From Aralia elata (taxonomy: Eukaryota; Streptophyta; Magnoliopsida; Apiales; Araliaceae), in assembly GCA_034770075.1 (NCBI GenBank), contig JAVJAP010000106.1, forward strand, positions 992,001 through 1,056,000: a stretch of 64,000 nucleotides of DNA, in the 5' to 3' direction. A model generated the notes under the pieces. It did no database searches, was not told where the DNA came from, and worked only from the letters and a program-made list of their open reading frames with translations. The translations under genes were made by a program, and so were the position numbers. Position 1 is the stretch's first letter; every line of letters starts with the position of its first letter. Positions 37,709-49,395 of this stretch are shown piece by piece.

Positions 37709-38785
37709 TTATCCAATTCCCCTTCGATAATTGAGGAACCCACCATCCTTTGATAGCCATATGATAATTGAGGGTTTCTCCTCGGTAAGGGTCATTGAAT
37801 CATGTTCACCTGGCTTGTCACTTTTAGGAACAATCTCATTTAAGAGATTCACATAGCTAGGCGCTTGCTCCATTATGTTTGTGAAAGGAATGTTGAATTG
37901 AAGCTCTTCAAACACAAAAGAATTTTCAGCTTTCTTCTCTTGGACCCCTAATTCATCACACCATGGGTTCAAATTTATGTTAGCTCCATTGTCACATAGA
38001 GCCTTGCCTAAGACATGACTACCAATTGGGCACGGGACTGCAAAACCGACTGGATTCTGGAAGTTTGGTGGAGAAGGCACTTGGGGTATTACTACAATCG
38101 ACTCATCTTTGTTGGAACTCAAAGCTGGATCCTCGGCCTCCTTTTCTCGCTCCCCATTTGTCTCCCCACTTTCGACATCTTGTGGCTCATCCAGTTGCAG
38201 ATTTGGCGTGGGTCGCCCATCAATCTCAAGAACAATGTCATCGGGCCATTCACCTTGAGGAAGATTGCTAATGACGTTGATAAGTTCCCCAATTTGGTTC
38301 TCAAGATTTCGAATAGACATTTCCTAACTTTTCAACATCTCCTCATTCGAAGTCATCATCTTGGACACAAGTTCCTCAAAGTTTGACATCTTCTCTTCTT
38401 GTGGCAATGGAGGTGGACATGAGAATTCTGGTGCAACAACTGGACTTGGAGCATAGTACTGATCATCATAATTGTAGCTTCATGTAGAATTCGGGTGATA
38501 CCCCAAATCTTGGTGATAATCGGGATAATCATAGTTGTTGAGGTAATCACCACCGTATTGTACCGGTCCAAAACTGACGGTGCATTGATGACTCGAATGA
38601 TTGTCAGCACAATAATCACAAGTAACTGTTATACCTTGAGTGCTCTCTACTACTAAAGCATCCAACTTCCTTGATAGTGTTTCAAATTGTGCTAACAATG
38701 CAGAAAATGCATTGAGTCCATCAATCCCAGTTTCCATTGGTTGAGTCATACTTGTGTACGGCCATTGATCAACAAAGTCATCCAT
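37709..38785 (-). pseudogene. Permuted mini gag-protease of element D
   Basis: Two frames read as one broken gene from ATG 38785 (MDDFVDQWPYTSM) to 37709. First comes a CCHC-like finger with Athila spacing context (CDYCADNHSSHQC). A stop near 38480 and another just upstream of MSIRNLENQIGEL (38320) interrupt it. Then follow the Athila linker (RNLENQIGELINVISNLPQG) and the protease-like segment (CPIGSHVLGKALCDNGANINL), and only after that the FNIPFTNIMEQAPSYVNLL segment with the MTLTEEK motif. In ordinary Athila proteins the last segment precedes the CTIG..KALCDLGASINL segment, so the order is swapped. The N-terminal capsid region is largely missing. Likely a non-functional remnant, or a reduced packaging protein. 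Confidence 0.7.
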
Positions 38786-38920
38786 GGTATACCTTGCAAA
38801 GAAGAAAGCATTAAAACAAAAAAATAAATGATAAAATAAACTAAAAACAAGTTTATATACAAGTTTAAATTAAGATCAATTTGAATGTAATTAATATTGG
38901 AAAAACACTAGAAAAATAAT
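38786..38920 (-). other. D leader
   Basis: Short AT-rich leader between the mini-gag ATG and the primer site. Nothing else seen. Confidence 0.5.
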
Positions 38921-38943
38921 TCCCCGGCAACGGCGCCAAAAAC
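38921..38943 (-). other. Primer-binding site of element D
   Basis: Reads TTTTTGGCGCCGTTGCCGGG on the element strand, the usual Athila primer site (reported for tRNA-Asp in this lineage), next to the LTR end. Confidence 0.85.
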
Positions 38944-38944
38944 T

Positions 38945-40494
38945 TGTTGTCCGATTTATATAACGATAATTAACGTGCAAGTATACGCGGTCAACAAGTA
39001 ATAAAATATAAGTAGAGTATCGATCTCACGAGCAATTATCTCTAATGTAGCCCAATAACAATTTCAAAGCATCTCGATCTTAATTAAATAAATTTATTTA
39101 AACATAAATAGATAGGTAAAGAGTTAAGAACAAAGTATCCACACTCAAGCATTTTGTCAAACACTCGGTGTGCATTACCTTGTTCAAATCTCTTAACTCT
39201 CCTTTTGATCATGGCGGTCACAATGAATTGATAAAACACAAATTATGTATAACACAATCACATGTCATTATATTCATGGTATGAATCTATAATCTATTTT
39301 CCAATTTCATATAGATTACCAAGCTAATCACCAATTCCTTAGCAATTAAACATTAAGCACAAAATATAATGAACCAATTCATATGGTACCAATCAAAAGG
39401 AAAGCAAGATAAAAGTTTAATTCATAACAAATAAATCAAACTATTCCAAATATTGGGTAATCATCCATGGATAATACAAGTATCAAATAAAAACTAGAAG
39501 TTTAATTCAATTCCTTGCCTCTATTGGTGTTACAATTGGTAGCACTAGATCCCCAAGAATGAGTTCTAGCCACTAGAGGAAAAAGAAAAGAAAGGATGAC
39601 TTCCCTTAGTTGTTGGTTGAAGCTCCTCCATTGACGTTGTTGAAGCTCCCACCATTGTTGTTCCTTGAAGCTCTTGAAGAACCATGGCCAAGAGCCATGG
39701 CCTCCCTCTCCAAGCCGCCTCTCTCTTTCTTTCTCACTCTGTTGCAAGTAGAAATGAAGAATGATGTGTTTTTGCCACCCCCTAGATGTTATAAGAGTTG
39801 GGTCTTCAAAAACCTAGCTATTTCCAGAGTTTTGGACCAAAAATCGCAAAAACTCAGCTGTTGTCCGCGACGAGATCGCCCCGGCGCCAAAAATGGCCTG
39901 GGGAGCTCGCCCCGGCGAGCTCGCATCTGTAGCCAAAATCAGTTTTGACGTCTGTTGGTAAAATGGTCATAACGTCTTCGTCCGAACTCGGATTAAGGCA
40001 ATTAAGTAGGCTATGGAAAGCTAAGAAGTATCTCTACAACTTTCATAATTGGAGCTTGCCAAGATAATGGCCGGAGAAAGGCGTAAATTGAGTCAGAAGC
40101 AACTACTGTGTAAAATCCGATGGTAAAATGAGCATAACTCTCTCATAAGCACTTCAAATTGGATTATTCAAGATGTTCTGGAAAGCTGAGATGAAGATCT
40201 ATAACTTTCGTTCTTTTTTGAGAGATTCAGATTGCATCATGGGTCAAATTGAGAAACAAGCATCTAGAATGCCAAATTCAGGCCAAAAACACAACGATCC
40301 AAGGGGCCTTTATTTCAATTACTACAAAACAAAGTAAAAACACATAAAAAGCATACAAAAACATATAAAAGTAATACAAAACTACATCACACAACAATAA
40401 GATGAAAACACAAAAAACCAAACGAAAAAGCTAAAGACTTACAAATTATCAAGGCTAAAAGTACCCAATTTGTGTGTATAAAACACACTCATCA
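38945..40494 (-). mobile_element. LTR D3 (1.55 kb)
   Basis: TGTTGTCCGATTTATA...CACTCATCA. Contains the perfect palindrome GAGCTCGCC-CC-GGCGAGCTC (39903-39922), followed by the CATAACGTCTTCGTCC and CATAACTCTCTCAT modules. Confidence 0.85.
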
Positions 40495-41014
40495 CTAATC
40501 CATGCTTGGCTACTAGTTTAATTAGGTGTTGGGCTAATATAGTTAGTCCTCACATTAATTATCCAAGTCCATGTTCAATTAATTGAGTGAGCTTGGTTAA
40601 TTAATTAATTAAGCTAGTCCACTAGTGTTTTCTTACTAAATGGACTATTAAAATTAATTATTCATATTTCCCATAATCCTCATTAATTAATACTCATATT
40701 AATTAATTAACAAAAATTTAATTCACTTACTATATTCAATGGAATTGAATATTTACTTAACTCATTATCTTATCAATTGCTTGATATTAAAATTCCTAGG
40801 TTAGTCCATTAAATTAAATAACTATTAGTGGGACTTCCTTTAACTAACAATTAGTCACATAGATTATTAATCACATATTCATTCCTTATATGTCATAAAA
40901 TTTTCAACATCATTAATATTCAATCAATATATTCATTTATAACGTGACTTAAATTTCTAGCTATTACATTCTCTCCTCCTTATAAGAATTCCGTCCTCGG
41001 AATTTCATATAAGG

Positions 41015-42264
41015 TTACTCAAAAAGATTAGGATAATTCTTCCTCATCTTTTCCTTGAGTTCCCATGTAGCTTCTTCAACTGCGTGGTTTCTCAAGAGCA
41101 CTTTGACAGAATGTATAACTTTATTCCTTAACTTTTTCTCTTTCATATCCAAAATTTCTATAGGAATTTCTTCATACGATAGGTCCTTCTTGACTTGAAT
41201 CGGTTCATACGATATAACATGCTTGTAATCAGGCTTATACGGACGCAACACTGACACGTGAAACATGTTGTGGATATGTTCTAGTTCAGGAGTTAGAGCC
41301 ACCTCGTACGGCACTTCACCTATCTTCTTCAGTATCTCGAACGGTCCAATAAATCTCGGACTTAAATTGCCTTTCTTGCCAAATCTTATTTTCCCCTTCC
41401 AGGGAGATACTTTCAAAAACACATAGCTCCATACTTCGAAGTCTCTCCTCTTGCGATGCAAATCTGCATATTTCTTTTGACGATCCTGAGCTGCTACTAG
41501 ACGAGCTTTTATTACCCTGATGATCTCTACGGTCTGTTGCACCAATTCTGGCCCCAACAGTCTGCGTTCACCCACTTCATCCCAGCATAATGGCATTCTA
41601 CATTTCCTTCCATACAGTGCTTCGTATGGTGGCATTCCAATACTCGCATGATAACTATTTTTATATGCAAATTCTACGAGTGGAAGATGATCCTCCCAGC
41701 TTCCTTTGAAGTCCATCACACAGGCTCTGAGCATATCTTCTAATGTTTGAATTGTTCTCTTACTTTGCCTATCGGTTTGTGGATGATAAGCGGTACTTAA
41801 CCTCAACTGTGTCCCCATTCTTTCTTGAAGACTCCTCCAAAAATTCAAAGTGAAGCGCGGATCTCTATCAGATACAATTGATACCGGCACTCCATATATT
41901 AAAACTATTTCTTTGATATACAACTTGGCTAGTTGATCTAAATTGTATCTAATCTTGATCGGCAAAAAGTGTGCTGACTTTGTAAGACGATCCACTATTA
42001 CCCATATCGTGTCGTAACCTTTCTATGTTGCTGGAAGCCCTACCACAAAATCCATCGTGATGTGCTCCCATTTCCATTCAGGAATCTCTAGCGGCTGCAA
42101 TAGTCCACTCGGTCGTTGATGTTCTGCCTTGACTCTCTAACAAGTTAAACATCTGCTGACACATTCTGCAACCTCTCTTTTCATGTTTGGCCACCAAAAA
42201 TGTTGACACAGATCTTGATACATCTTTGTGCTTCCTAGGTGTATTGAGTATCTCGTACTGTGGG
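41015..42264 (-). pseudogene. A body 2 integrase with intact chromodomain but altered catalytic site
   Basis: A 326-codon frame (41995-41015) carries the Asp-rich core (DRLTKSAHFLP, SIVSDRDPRF), EDHLPLVEFAYKNSYHAS, the GPFEILKKIGEVPYEVALTPEL linker, and a complete C-terminal chromodomain (LRNKVIHSVKVLLRNHAVEEATWELKEKM as separate recognisable blocks, ending NYPNLFE). The chromodomain of this lineage is thought to direct insertion to heterochromatin. At 35 residues after the SDRD aspartate the expected catalytic Glu is Lys (QSKRTIQT instead of QSERTIQT). The zinc-binding part lies upstream (CVSRCLTC near 42150) after a stop between it and the core. A large deletion fuses this region to RT at 42265. 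Confidence 0.85.
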
Positions 42265-43380
42265 CCTCTGTCGGTGTCTTCGGTTGTCCCCAATTCTTCA
42301 CTGCTTCTACTTTTGCTAGATCAACAGAAATTCCCTCATTGTCGATAACATGTCCCAAAAACTGAACTCTTTTCAACCAAAATTCACATTTTGAAAATTT
42401 TGCATATAATTTCTATTTTCTCAATGTCTCCAGTATTATCCGCAAATGCTCGGCATGCTCCTCTTCAGTCTTCGAATAGACCAAAATGTCGTCAATGAAC
42501 ACAACCACGAACTTATCTAGGTACTATTTAAATACTCTGTTTATCAAGTCCATAAAAGTAACTGGTGCATTCGTCAGTCCAAGCGACATCACTAGAAACT
42601 CATAATGGCTGTAACGAGTTCTAAATGTTGTCTTGGGTACATCCTCCGTTCTCACCTTCAACTGATGATAACCAGTCCTTAAATCAATCTTCGAAAAATA
42701 CTTGGCTCCTTTAAATTGATTAAATAGATCATCTATTCTCGGTAACGGATACTTGTTCTTGATTGTCACATTATTCAATTCTCTATAATCTATGCACAAC
42801 CTCATTGATCCGCCTTCTTCATTACAAACAAAACCGATGCCCCGCATGGAGATACACTAGGTTGAATGTACTTCTTGTCCAACAAATCCTGCAGTTGAAT
42901 CATTAACTCTTTTATTTCTACCGGAGCCATCCTATACGGTGCTTTCGATATTGGCGTTGTCCCCGGTACTAAGTTAATTACAAACTCTATCTCTCGGTCT
43001 GGTGGAAGTCCTGGCAATTCCTCTGAAAAAACATCCACGAACTCATTCACTATAGGTATCTACCCCATGTCAGAATTCACCATCCATGTATCAACTACAT
43101 GAGCCAAATAACCCTCACATCCTTTCTTTAACATCTTCCTGGCCTGCATCATCGTCAGACAACTCGTTTGTCTTGGCGACTTGCTACTATAAAATACAAC
43201 CTCAAACTTATTGGGTGTCTTAAGGCATTCGCTCTTTTTCTGACAGTCAATAACTGCCTCATGGTTAAACAACCAATCCATTCCTATGATTACATCAAAT
43301 TCTCCTAGGCGGATCAGAAATAAATTCACGCTTAACGTATGTCCCCTTATTTCCACACAACAGTTTCTATGGATAAATTC
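42265..43380 (-). pseudogene. A body 2 protease end and reverse transcriptase, RNase H deleted
   Basis: Co-linear with body 1 (GEFDVIIGMDWL, MRLCIDYRELNNVTIKNKYPL-type blocks, SLGLTNAPVTF, then FIDDILVYS). Lesions seen: a stop near 43050, a frameshift near 42830 where the KKKDGSMRL region is changed, and stops near 42523 and 42418. After GQPKTPTE the frame jumps straight to the integrase leader: 849 bp present in body 1 (between CCTCT at 14444 and CCTCT at 15293) are missing here, leaving one CCTCT at 42265-42269. RNase H and the last part of RT are therefore absent. Confidence 0.88.
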
Positions 43381-44672
43381 TACAGGATCGCCTTTTTGTT
43401 TGCAACTTCTATATTCATTAGGTTTTCTAACTTTTCACGAGGTAAATTTAACCTTTTAGCAAAATCATCAGACAAATGAACAGGTAGCTCCCGAATCAAT
43501 TAATACATATGCATTTATATTATTGATTAGAATAATACCCGACACCACTTCCTCTGATGCAACTGCGTCTTGCACAGTCATGTTGAATGGCATAGTTGTT
43601 AGCTTGCTTTGCAGTACTGGCCCTCCAATGGTTAGCTTTGTGTTACTGCTCTTGTTGCCGCTTCCTCCCTCAGTATTCTTCTTCAACGGACAATCCTTGA
43701 ATCGATGACGCATTCCTCCATATGAAAACAACCTCCTTTCCTTGGTTTAAGACAATTTGGAGAAAGATGTCCTTCTTGACCACAATTATAACAAACATTC
43801 TTCCCTTTCATACACTCGCTCGAGTGATTCCTTCCACACTTTCCACATGCTTGCTTCTTCTGCTGAACACTCCCTTGCTGAGTCTCTAAGTTGTTGCCAC
43901 CACTGTTCTATTTGCGTTTCTTGCTATTGCTACCTCCACTACTAACATTTTGATTTCCACCTTCATTCTTCTTCTTATTCTTTTCCCGATTGTACTTGGA
44001 CACTGCTTCACTACCACTTTCTGCAATGATAGCTTTCTCTAACAAAGTCGAAAAGGAATCAATTTGCAATACTACCACCTTGCTGAAAATTCAGGGTTTC
44101 AACCCATTCTCAAATCTCTGCACTTTTCGTTCCTCGGCATCCACCTGATGTGGTGCAAACTTTTCCAACTCGTTGAACCTAGCGGCATATTCTGAGACTA
44201 ACATGTTCTCTTGTTTTAATTCTAAGAACTTGACTTCCATCCTTCCTTGCATACTTCGTGGAAAATAGTTTTCAAAAAATAATTCTTTAAACCTTTCCCA
44301 CGTTACCACTCCTTTAGCAGCCCTATTTTGATTTGATTCCCACCAAAAATTAGCCTCACCTTTCATTAAATAGGTAGCATAAGTTGTCTTTTGCTCCTCT
44401 GTAACTCTGACAATGATAAAAGTCTTCTCCATCTCCTTTATCCATGTTTGAGCTTCAATAGGATATGTTGTCCCCTTAAACTCTAGCAGACCTATTGCTT
44501 TAAAGTCCTTAAAATTCGTCAATTGGTTCACTGGCGGATTTCCTGTTAGTGGTACTTGATTCTGCATTGCTTGTTCTAACATGTTAACAAAGTCTTGCAT
44601 TAGGTTCGCTTGACCCCCGTCATTAACAGATCTTTCCTTCCTTTGGTTTTGAGTTTATTATCTCGGCGGCAT
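43381..44672 (-). pseudogene. A body 2 gag and protease start
   Basis: ATG at 44672 is followed by a stop at codon 5 (MPPR then TAA, where body 1 has Arg). The rest is recognisable capsid (QTWIKEMEKTF, then WERFKELFFENYFPRSMQ, VSEYAARFNEL). It has further stops near 44090 and 43910, zinc-knuckle region remnants (the last one reads FSYGGMRHRFKDC, losing a Cys), and the protease motif DSGATCSF. Because B' did not insert here, gag passes directly into the protease/pol region at ~43385. Confidence 0.88.
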
Positions 44673-45103
44673 TGTCTGAATAAACAAAACCTTAGGTTAC
44701 TCCTTGAGTTTTATGTTATGCCATAACTTATTAGTGCTAGCATTTAAAATGTAATACGTAATTTAAACTCATATAACCATAACGTTGGATTTTAAAATTC
44801 AGCTTATTGAATTTACCAATACGGTTTGCTAAATTAACCAATACGGTTTGCTGAATTAACCATAAATTAGCCAATACGGTTTGCTGAATAAACATTTTTC
44901 AAATAGATAACTTACTAAATACATTCTCAAATCTTATTTACTTAATCAAACATGTAATCATAATACTGCATTTATATTCATATACCAAATCTTAGTGTTA
45001 TACGCTTACATACCTGGCATATTTCTATAAACGCTCAATACCCCATTTTAACATCAAAAGATGGGGTCTACTAAAAGATATACTCCCCTATACACATAAG
45101 ATG
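44673..45103 (-). other. A body 2 leader with hairpin repeats
   Basis: Matches 26995-27390 of body 1. The TTTGCTGAATTAACCAATACGG unit (shown here in part: GGTTTGCTGAATTAACC) is present one more time than in body 1 (44820-44895). No gene. Confidence 0.6.
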
Positions 45104-45108
45104 GCGAT

Positions 45109-48100
45109 TGTAACGCCCCCGAAACTCGGGTCTTACCTTGAACCCGATTCCGGTGCGTCACGGTACTACCCATACAACATGGGTTTACTAAAAATATGTA
45201 ATTACAATAATATAACAACATATCCTCATCTAATCCCAGGCACGAAGACCTTAAGTAAAACACTTATGACCAAGGTTGAATAAATACCATGAATCCTTTA
45301 CAATATTCTCATATGTGAACGCAAGGTTCAGATTCTGACTTTATCCCAATCCCTGAATATTCGCAAAGGTTATTCAATAAACCAATACATTCGTTATAAA
45401 AATGTCCTTTATATAACATCGAACATCCTCTTGCAGTTTACTATAACAAGTAACTAACATAATCACATCATAAATACTATAATGGGATAACCTTCATTTT
45501 CTAACTCAGGGTTTTACATAGTCAAATTCACGTACATTCAATATACCGTCATCATAACTAAATAAATACAGTAAAGGGACATTTAGCAACCTTCCTGTTT
45601 CCATGCGCTTCTAATCCTTATCATCACGATATCAAGATAATTGCATTGCATCGTAAATCTGCAAAAGTTTTATTTTTGCAAGAATGAGCACGACGGCTCA
45701 GCAAGAATTGACAGTTTTCACATTTCATGCTTCACGTAACACATAAGTTTGCATTTTATCCATGCATCATGATTCTCATACTATGCATCTTACTCATGCA
45801 TTATAAATCTTATGCAATTCATCCATATATATGCATCATGTATCTCATAGCATACTTCATGCATCTCACATTGTATATTTGCAATAATTCAAGTTCCAAC
45901 ATAGAACAATATAGTCACATAATTGCATGTTATGCACACTTTAATCATGCTCTCATATAATCCACATAATAGTGAAAGATTTAGTAAATCAAGTCATGTA
46001 CTTCAATACATTTAAACAAGTTAACAAGTTACTGAAAGAACTTGCCTTTAAGCGTTCCTTTGCCAAATTATGATGGCTCGTCCTTCAAATATCCTACACA
46101 ATTTATTTAACAATAAAATACCAATTAGCCACTGAAAAGGTTTCATATAACGGTTTACAATATAACAACTCTTATCTCATATTGTTCGCGCATTATAAAT
46201 TAATAACGCGATTAACTCTAAAACGTTACTCGGCGTCGCGTCGTTTGAAAACGTTACGACCCTTATCACCATCAATACTTATTGGTTACATTAACCCCAT
46301 CCCCGTATTCTTATAATGTTCGTTTCATTTGAATCGAGACATTATTCAAGATTCATTAACACTTTACACGGCGTTTCGACGTTTACACGTCACACACCTA
46401 ATTCGCCTCCTTTGCATGTGCTTTAGCATGCTCGTGCATTGGTTTATAACACACTATCATGTTTCATTAGTATTAGAAACAAAATATTAAACAAGATTAT
46501 TACACACTAGTTACGACGTTACGACGCTTGCACGTCTATACGCTAAAACTTGATTATGTCGAAACGCCTAGGCGACATGCAATTGCGTACGCCTAGCACG
46601 CCCATTCAAATTGTCTAATACCCAAAGGTTAATGTTAAGTATGATTATAAATCATAATAACCATGTTTTAGAACTTAGAACATCATTTAACAATGTCGGG
46701 AGCATTATACTATGCACACACGCATGACCGACGCCTACCGTTTGCACAATAGCCCTAAAAAAAACGGTTAATTTCAAAATTGTTCCAGGTAATTAATTTC
46801 AATTATAATTAATGTATATTGTAGGTCTATCTCTAAGCTTTTCGTATCATCTTGAATCGCCTCTAAATCTGAGTCCGTATGAGAAAGTTATGGCCATTTT
46901 CCCAACGGACGTCGAAGCTGAGTCGGACAGCGCACACGCGGGGCGGGCGGGCGGGCACCAGGCGCACGGCGTGCGGCAGCGCGCGCGGCCGGGGCGCGCG
47001 GGGCCTTGGTGCGGGCGCGCGGCTGGCCTGGTGGCCCTTGTCAGACATCGCGATTTTGACCCTTCCTTCACTCCAAACCTCATAACTTCTTCTCTAGACC
47101 TTCAAAATTGGTCCGTTCCGGACTCTATGGACTCCCAAGGACATAGAGCTACAACATATCAAAAATTCAGGAGCTACCCATTAACATTAACATGGCCAAA
47201 TCTTAGGCCAAAGTATCAACTCATGTTTATATTTTCGTGTTCTTGGTGCTCTTCACCAAAATCATCACCCAAAACTTCGTTTTAATCCCTTTTTACTCCA
47301 TTCCAACTGGGTTAAAACTCATAAACCCATGGAAGTACAATATCATAACAACAAACGAATTAAACAAACACAAAATCATAGCTACAAAGTCCTCTAAAAT
47401 CGTTCCAAATGTCCTTGTTCATGTCCAAAGTTCATTGTTCTTCATGTTCTTCTTCATCCTCCTTAAGCATAGGTACAGATTTCTTGCGTTTTTGTTCCAC
47501 TTTGATGTTATTAATGGCCTTATATAACCTCTTAACAACATTTACAAACAATCACCACAAACAAAAACACCAAGAATCGCCACAAATCCGACCCACAAGC
47601 TTAAGAGCTCAAAAACTAAGAAAAACTTGAAAAACTCAATAAGAAATCGAATGGAAAGGATTTTGATTGGTGTTTACCTCTATAAATCATTCCTAGATGA
47701 TTAAGAAGCTCGGCTAGGATTTATTTTGAAGGTCCTCCTTGCTTGGATTCTCTTCTTCTTCCTCCCGTGCCTCCTTCTTCTTCCTCCTTCCTTTTTCCGG
47801 CGAACTTCCGGCGACTCCTCCTCCTTTTTCCGGCGAGCTCTCTCACTCTCACTCTCTCTCTCTGCAGAATTTGAAATGGGTTTGAATGGGGAGCTGATGG
47901 TTTGCAATAGAGGAATGAAGTTGTTGAATTATTTAGGAGATGTGGAGGAGTAAATTTGGGAAGAAAAATGAGTTTGTGGTTTAATGGCTCAAGGTGGCCA
48001 GTTTTTCAACATTGCCGGCAATAGCTCTCCCTCCTTGCAATTTGATTGGTCCAAAATGAGGGATTGGTTCCCTCTTGGAGTGACAAGCCAAAAAAAATAC

Positions 48101-49378
48101 CCGAAAACTCCCACATATGTACCAAAACTGGTAAATAACCCTACCCAAAATTAAAATGGGCATTACCATAAAATATTTGGATACGTAAAAATAATTATTA
48201 AGGGATTTGTCCAATTATTCGGAACACCCATATAATACATTTCGGATATGGATAAAATCACGTATCAGCTCAAATAAAATTTCTGACACTTGAAAAAATT
48301 ATTCGTACGCATACACGTATTTATGAAATTATTCAACATCGAAAAAGACACAAAAATTTTTATGGCGTGAATAGTGCCTCGGGAAACGTGCCCCGTGAAT
48401 AGAAATTTTGCGATCTTTCGTAAAATCAATTATTCACTCCTACGATTCAATAACGCATAAAACTTCATACATTGACATCATCCAGGTTATAAAATAGCCT
48501 TTAAACACGTCACATAAAAATAATATTTAATCCGTTAATACTATTAATAAACCCAAATTACAAGGGTATTCACGATTCGCGATCGCTACTCTTTCCGATT
48601 AACTCCCCATAATCGTATACATCAACGTACATATATCTCACCCATATTTTGGGTAGCGTCTTTACAGTAAATAACTCGTCCAATAATATTATCCTTTAAC
48701 TATTTATTTAATCCAATAAATAGTACTCTAGCGATATTTCTCGAATCCGCCAAATTAGCTAATACGAAAACTTTGATACCTACTAATCATCGTCTACACA
48801 TAATCTATGTTATAATATAACCTTTAAACACTTACCACATAATATTATCAATAAAAGTCTATTTTATTCAATAATATTCATAAGCTCGAATTATCAAGCT
48901 ACCCATTACTCGCGATCGTTGCAATAATTAACTATTAACTCATTCATTTCGAATCTATGTATATATTTCACATTTATATATATACATATTAAGCTCATCT
49001 ATTTAATCACATAAATATATATAACACATATATATTCAAACGCGACTCATAATAAGAATTATTCTATATTAAATTCTTATTATAATTATTCTCAAAAATC
49101 CGGGTTGTCACATCCTTCCCTCCTTATAAGGATTCCGTCCTTGGAATCACAAATATCAAACCTCTTACTCGGTTTTCGTCTAATTTCTTCCGAAATTTTA
49201 TCGTTGAATAAATTTTAACGTATTACTATAACATAGGTTTCATATTACCTATTTAATCTCTAAGTATTATCCTATGTTTAACCCATCAATTTCCTTTTCT
49301 AAGGATCATTGTATGCCACAATCATCATAATAATTTAATATCATGATTTGCTAACTCATAAACATTCGGGATATTACA
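45109..49378 (-). mobile_element. Element C 3' LTR
   Basis: TGTAACGCCCCCGAAACTC...GGGATATTACA. Landmarks: ATGCAT-rich tract 45740-45880, GC-rich island 46930-47045, CT-rich leader 47750-47870, GTGAATAGT repeats near 48367. Open frames such as 46812-47285 cross the GC island and differ between the LTR copies; not genes. Confidence 0.9.
46930..47045. repeat. GC-rich island in C 3' LTR
   Basis: About 115 bases at over 75% G+C in AT-rich DNA, made of GCGGGCGG and GCGCGCGG runs. Same place as the AGCGCC-CC-GGCGCT palindromes of the solo C LTR (19924-19970), so this segment is replaced rather than conserved. Confidence 0.8.
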
Positions 49379-49395
49379 TTCACCCCTTCTTCTAA
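49379..49395 (-). other. Polypurine tract of element C
   Basis: TTCACCCCTTCTTCTAA just inside the left LTR; purine-rich on the element strand. Confidence 0.7.

Larger units (their letters stand above)
31490..40494 (-). mobile_element. Element D: Athila-derived non-autonomous complex with three LTRs
   Basis: Order on the plus strand: LTR D1 (31490-33427), truncated internal piece (33428-34012), LTR D2 (34013-35578), internal domain (35579-38944), LTR D3 (38945-40494). CTAAT flanks the whole (31485-31489, 40495-40499), and LTR1 and LTR3 of family A show the uninterrupted site. Athila assignment rests on the primer site TTTTTGGCGCCGTTGCCGGG, the polypurine tract AAGTTTGGGGGTATT and gag motifs. 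No RT or integrase. Confidence 0.85.
28259..40968 (-). mobile_element. Family A LTR2 (shared central LTR), interrupted by element D
   Basis: TGTGATGCCCCCAAATCC at the left end and AGCTATTACA at 40968. It serves at once as the 5' LTR of body 1 (primer site to its left) and the 3' LTR of body 2 (polypurine tract TTCTCTCCTCCTT to its right). Without D (31490-40494) and one CTAAT copy it is ~3.7 kb. Confidence 0.85.

Noticed and set aside
46812..47285. 157-codon open frame over the GC island of element C
   Set aside because: The frame is not kept in the other C LTR or the solo LTR and is made of GC-repeat translation (Ala/Arg/Gly). It lies inside an LTR.
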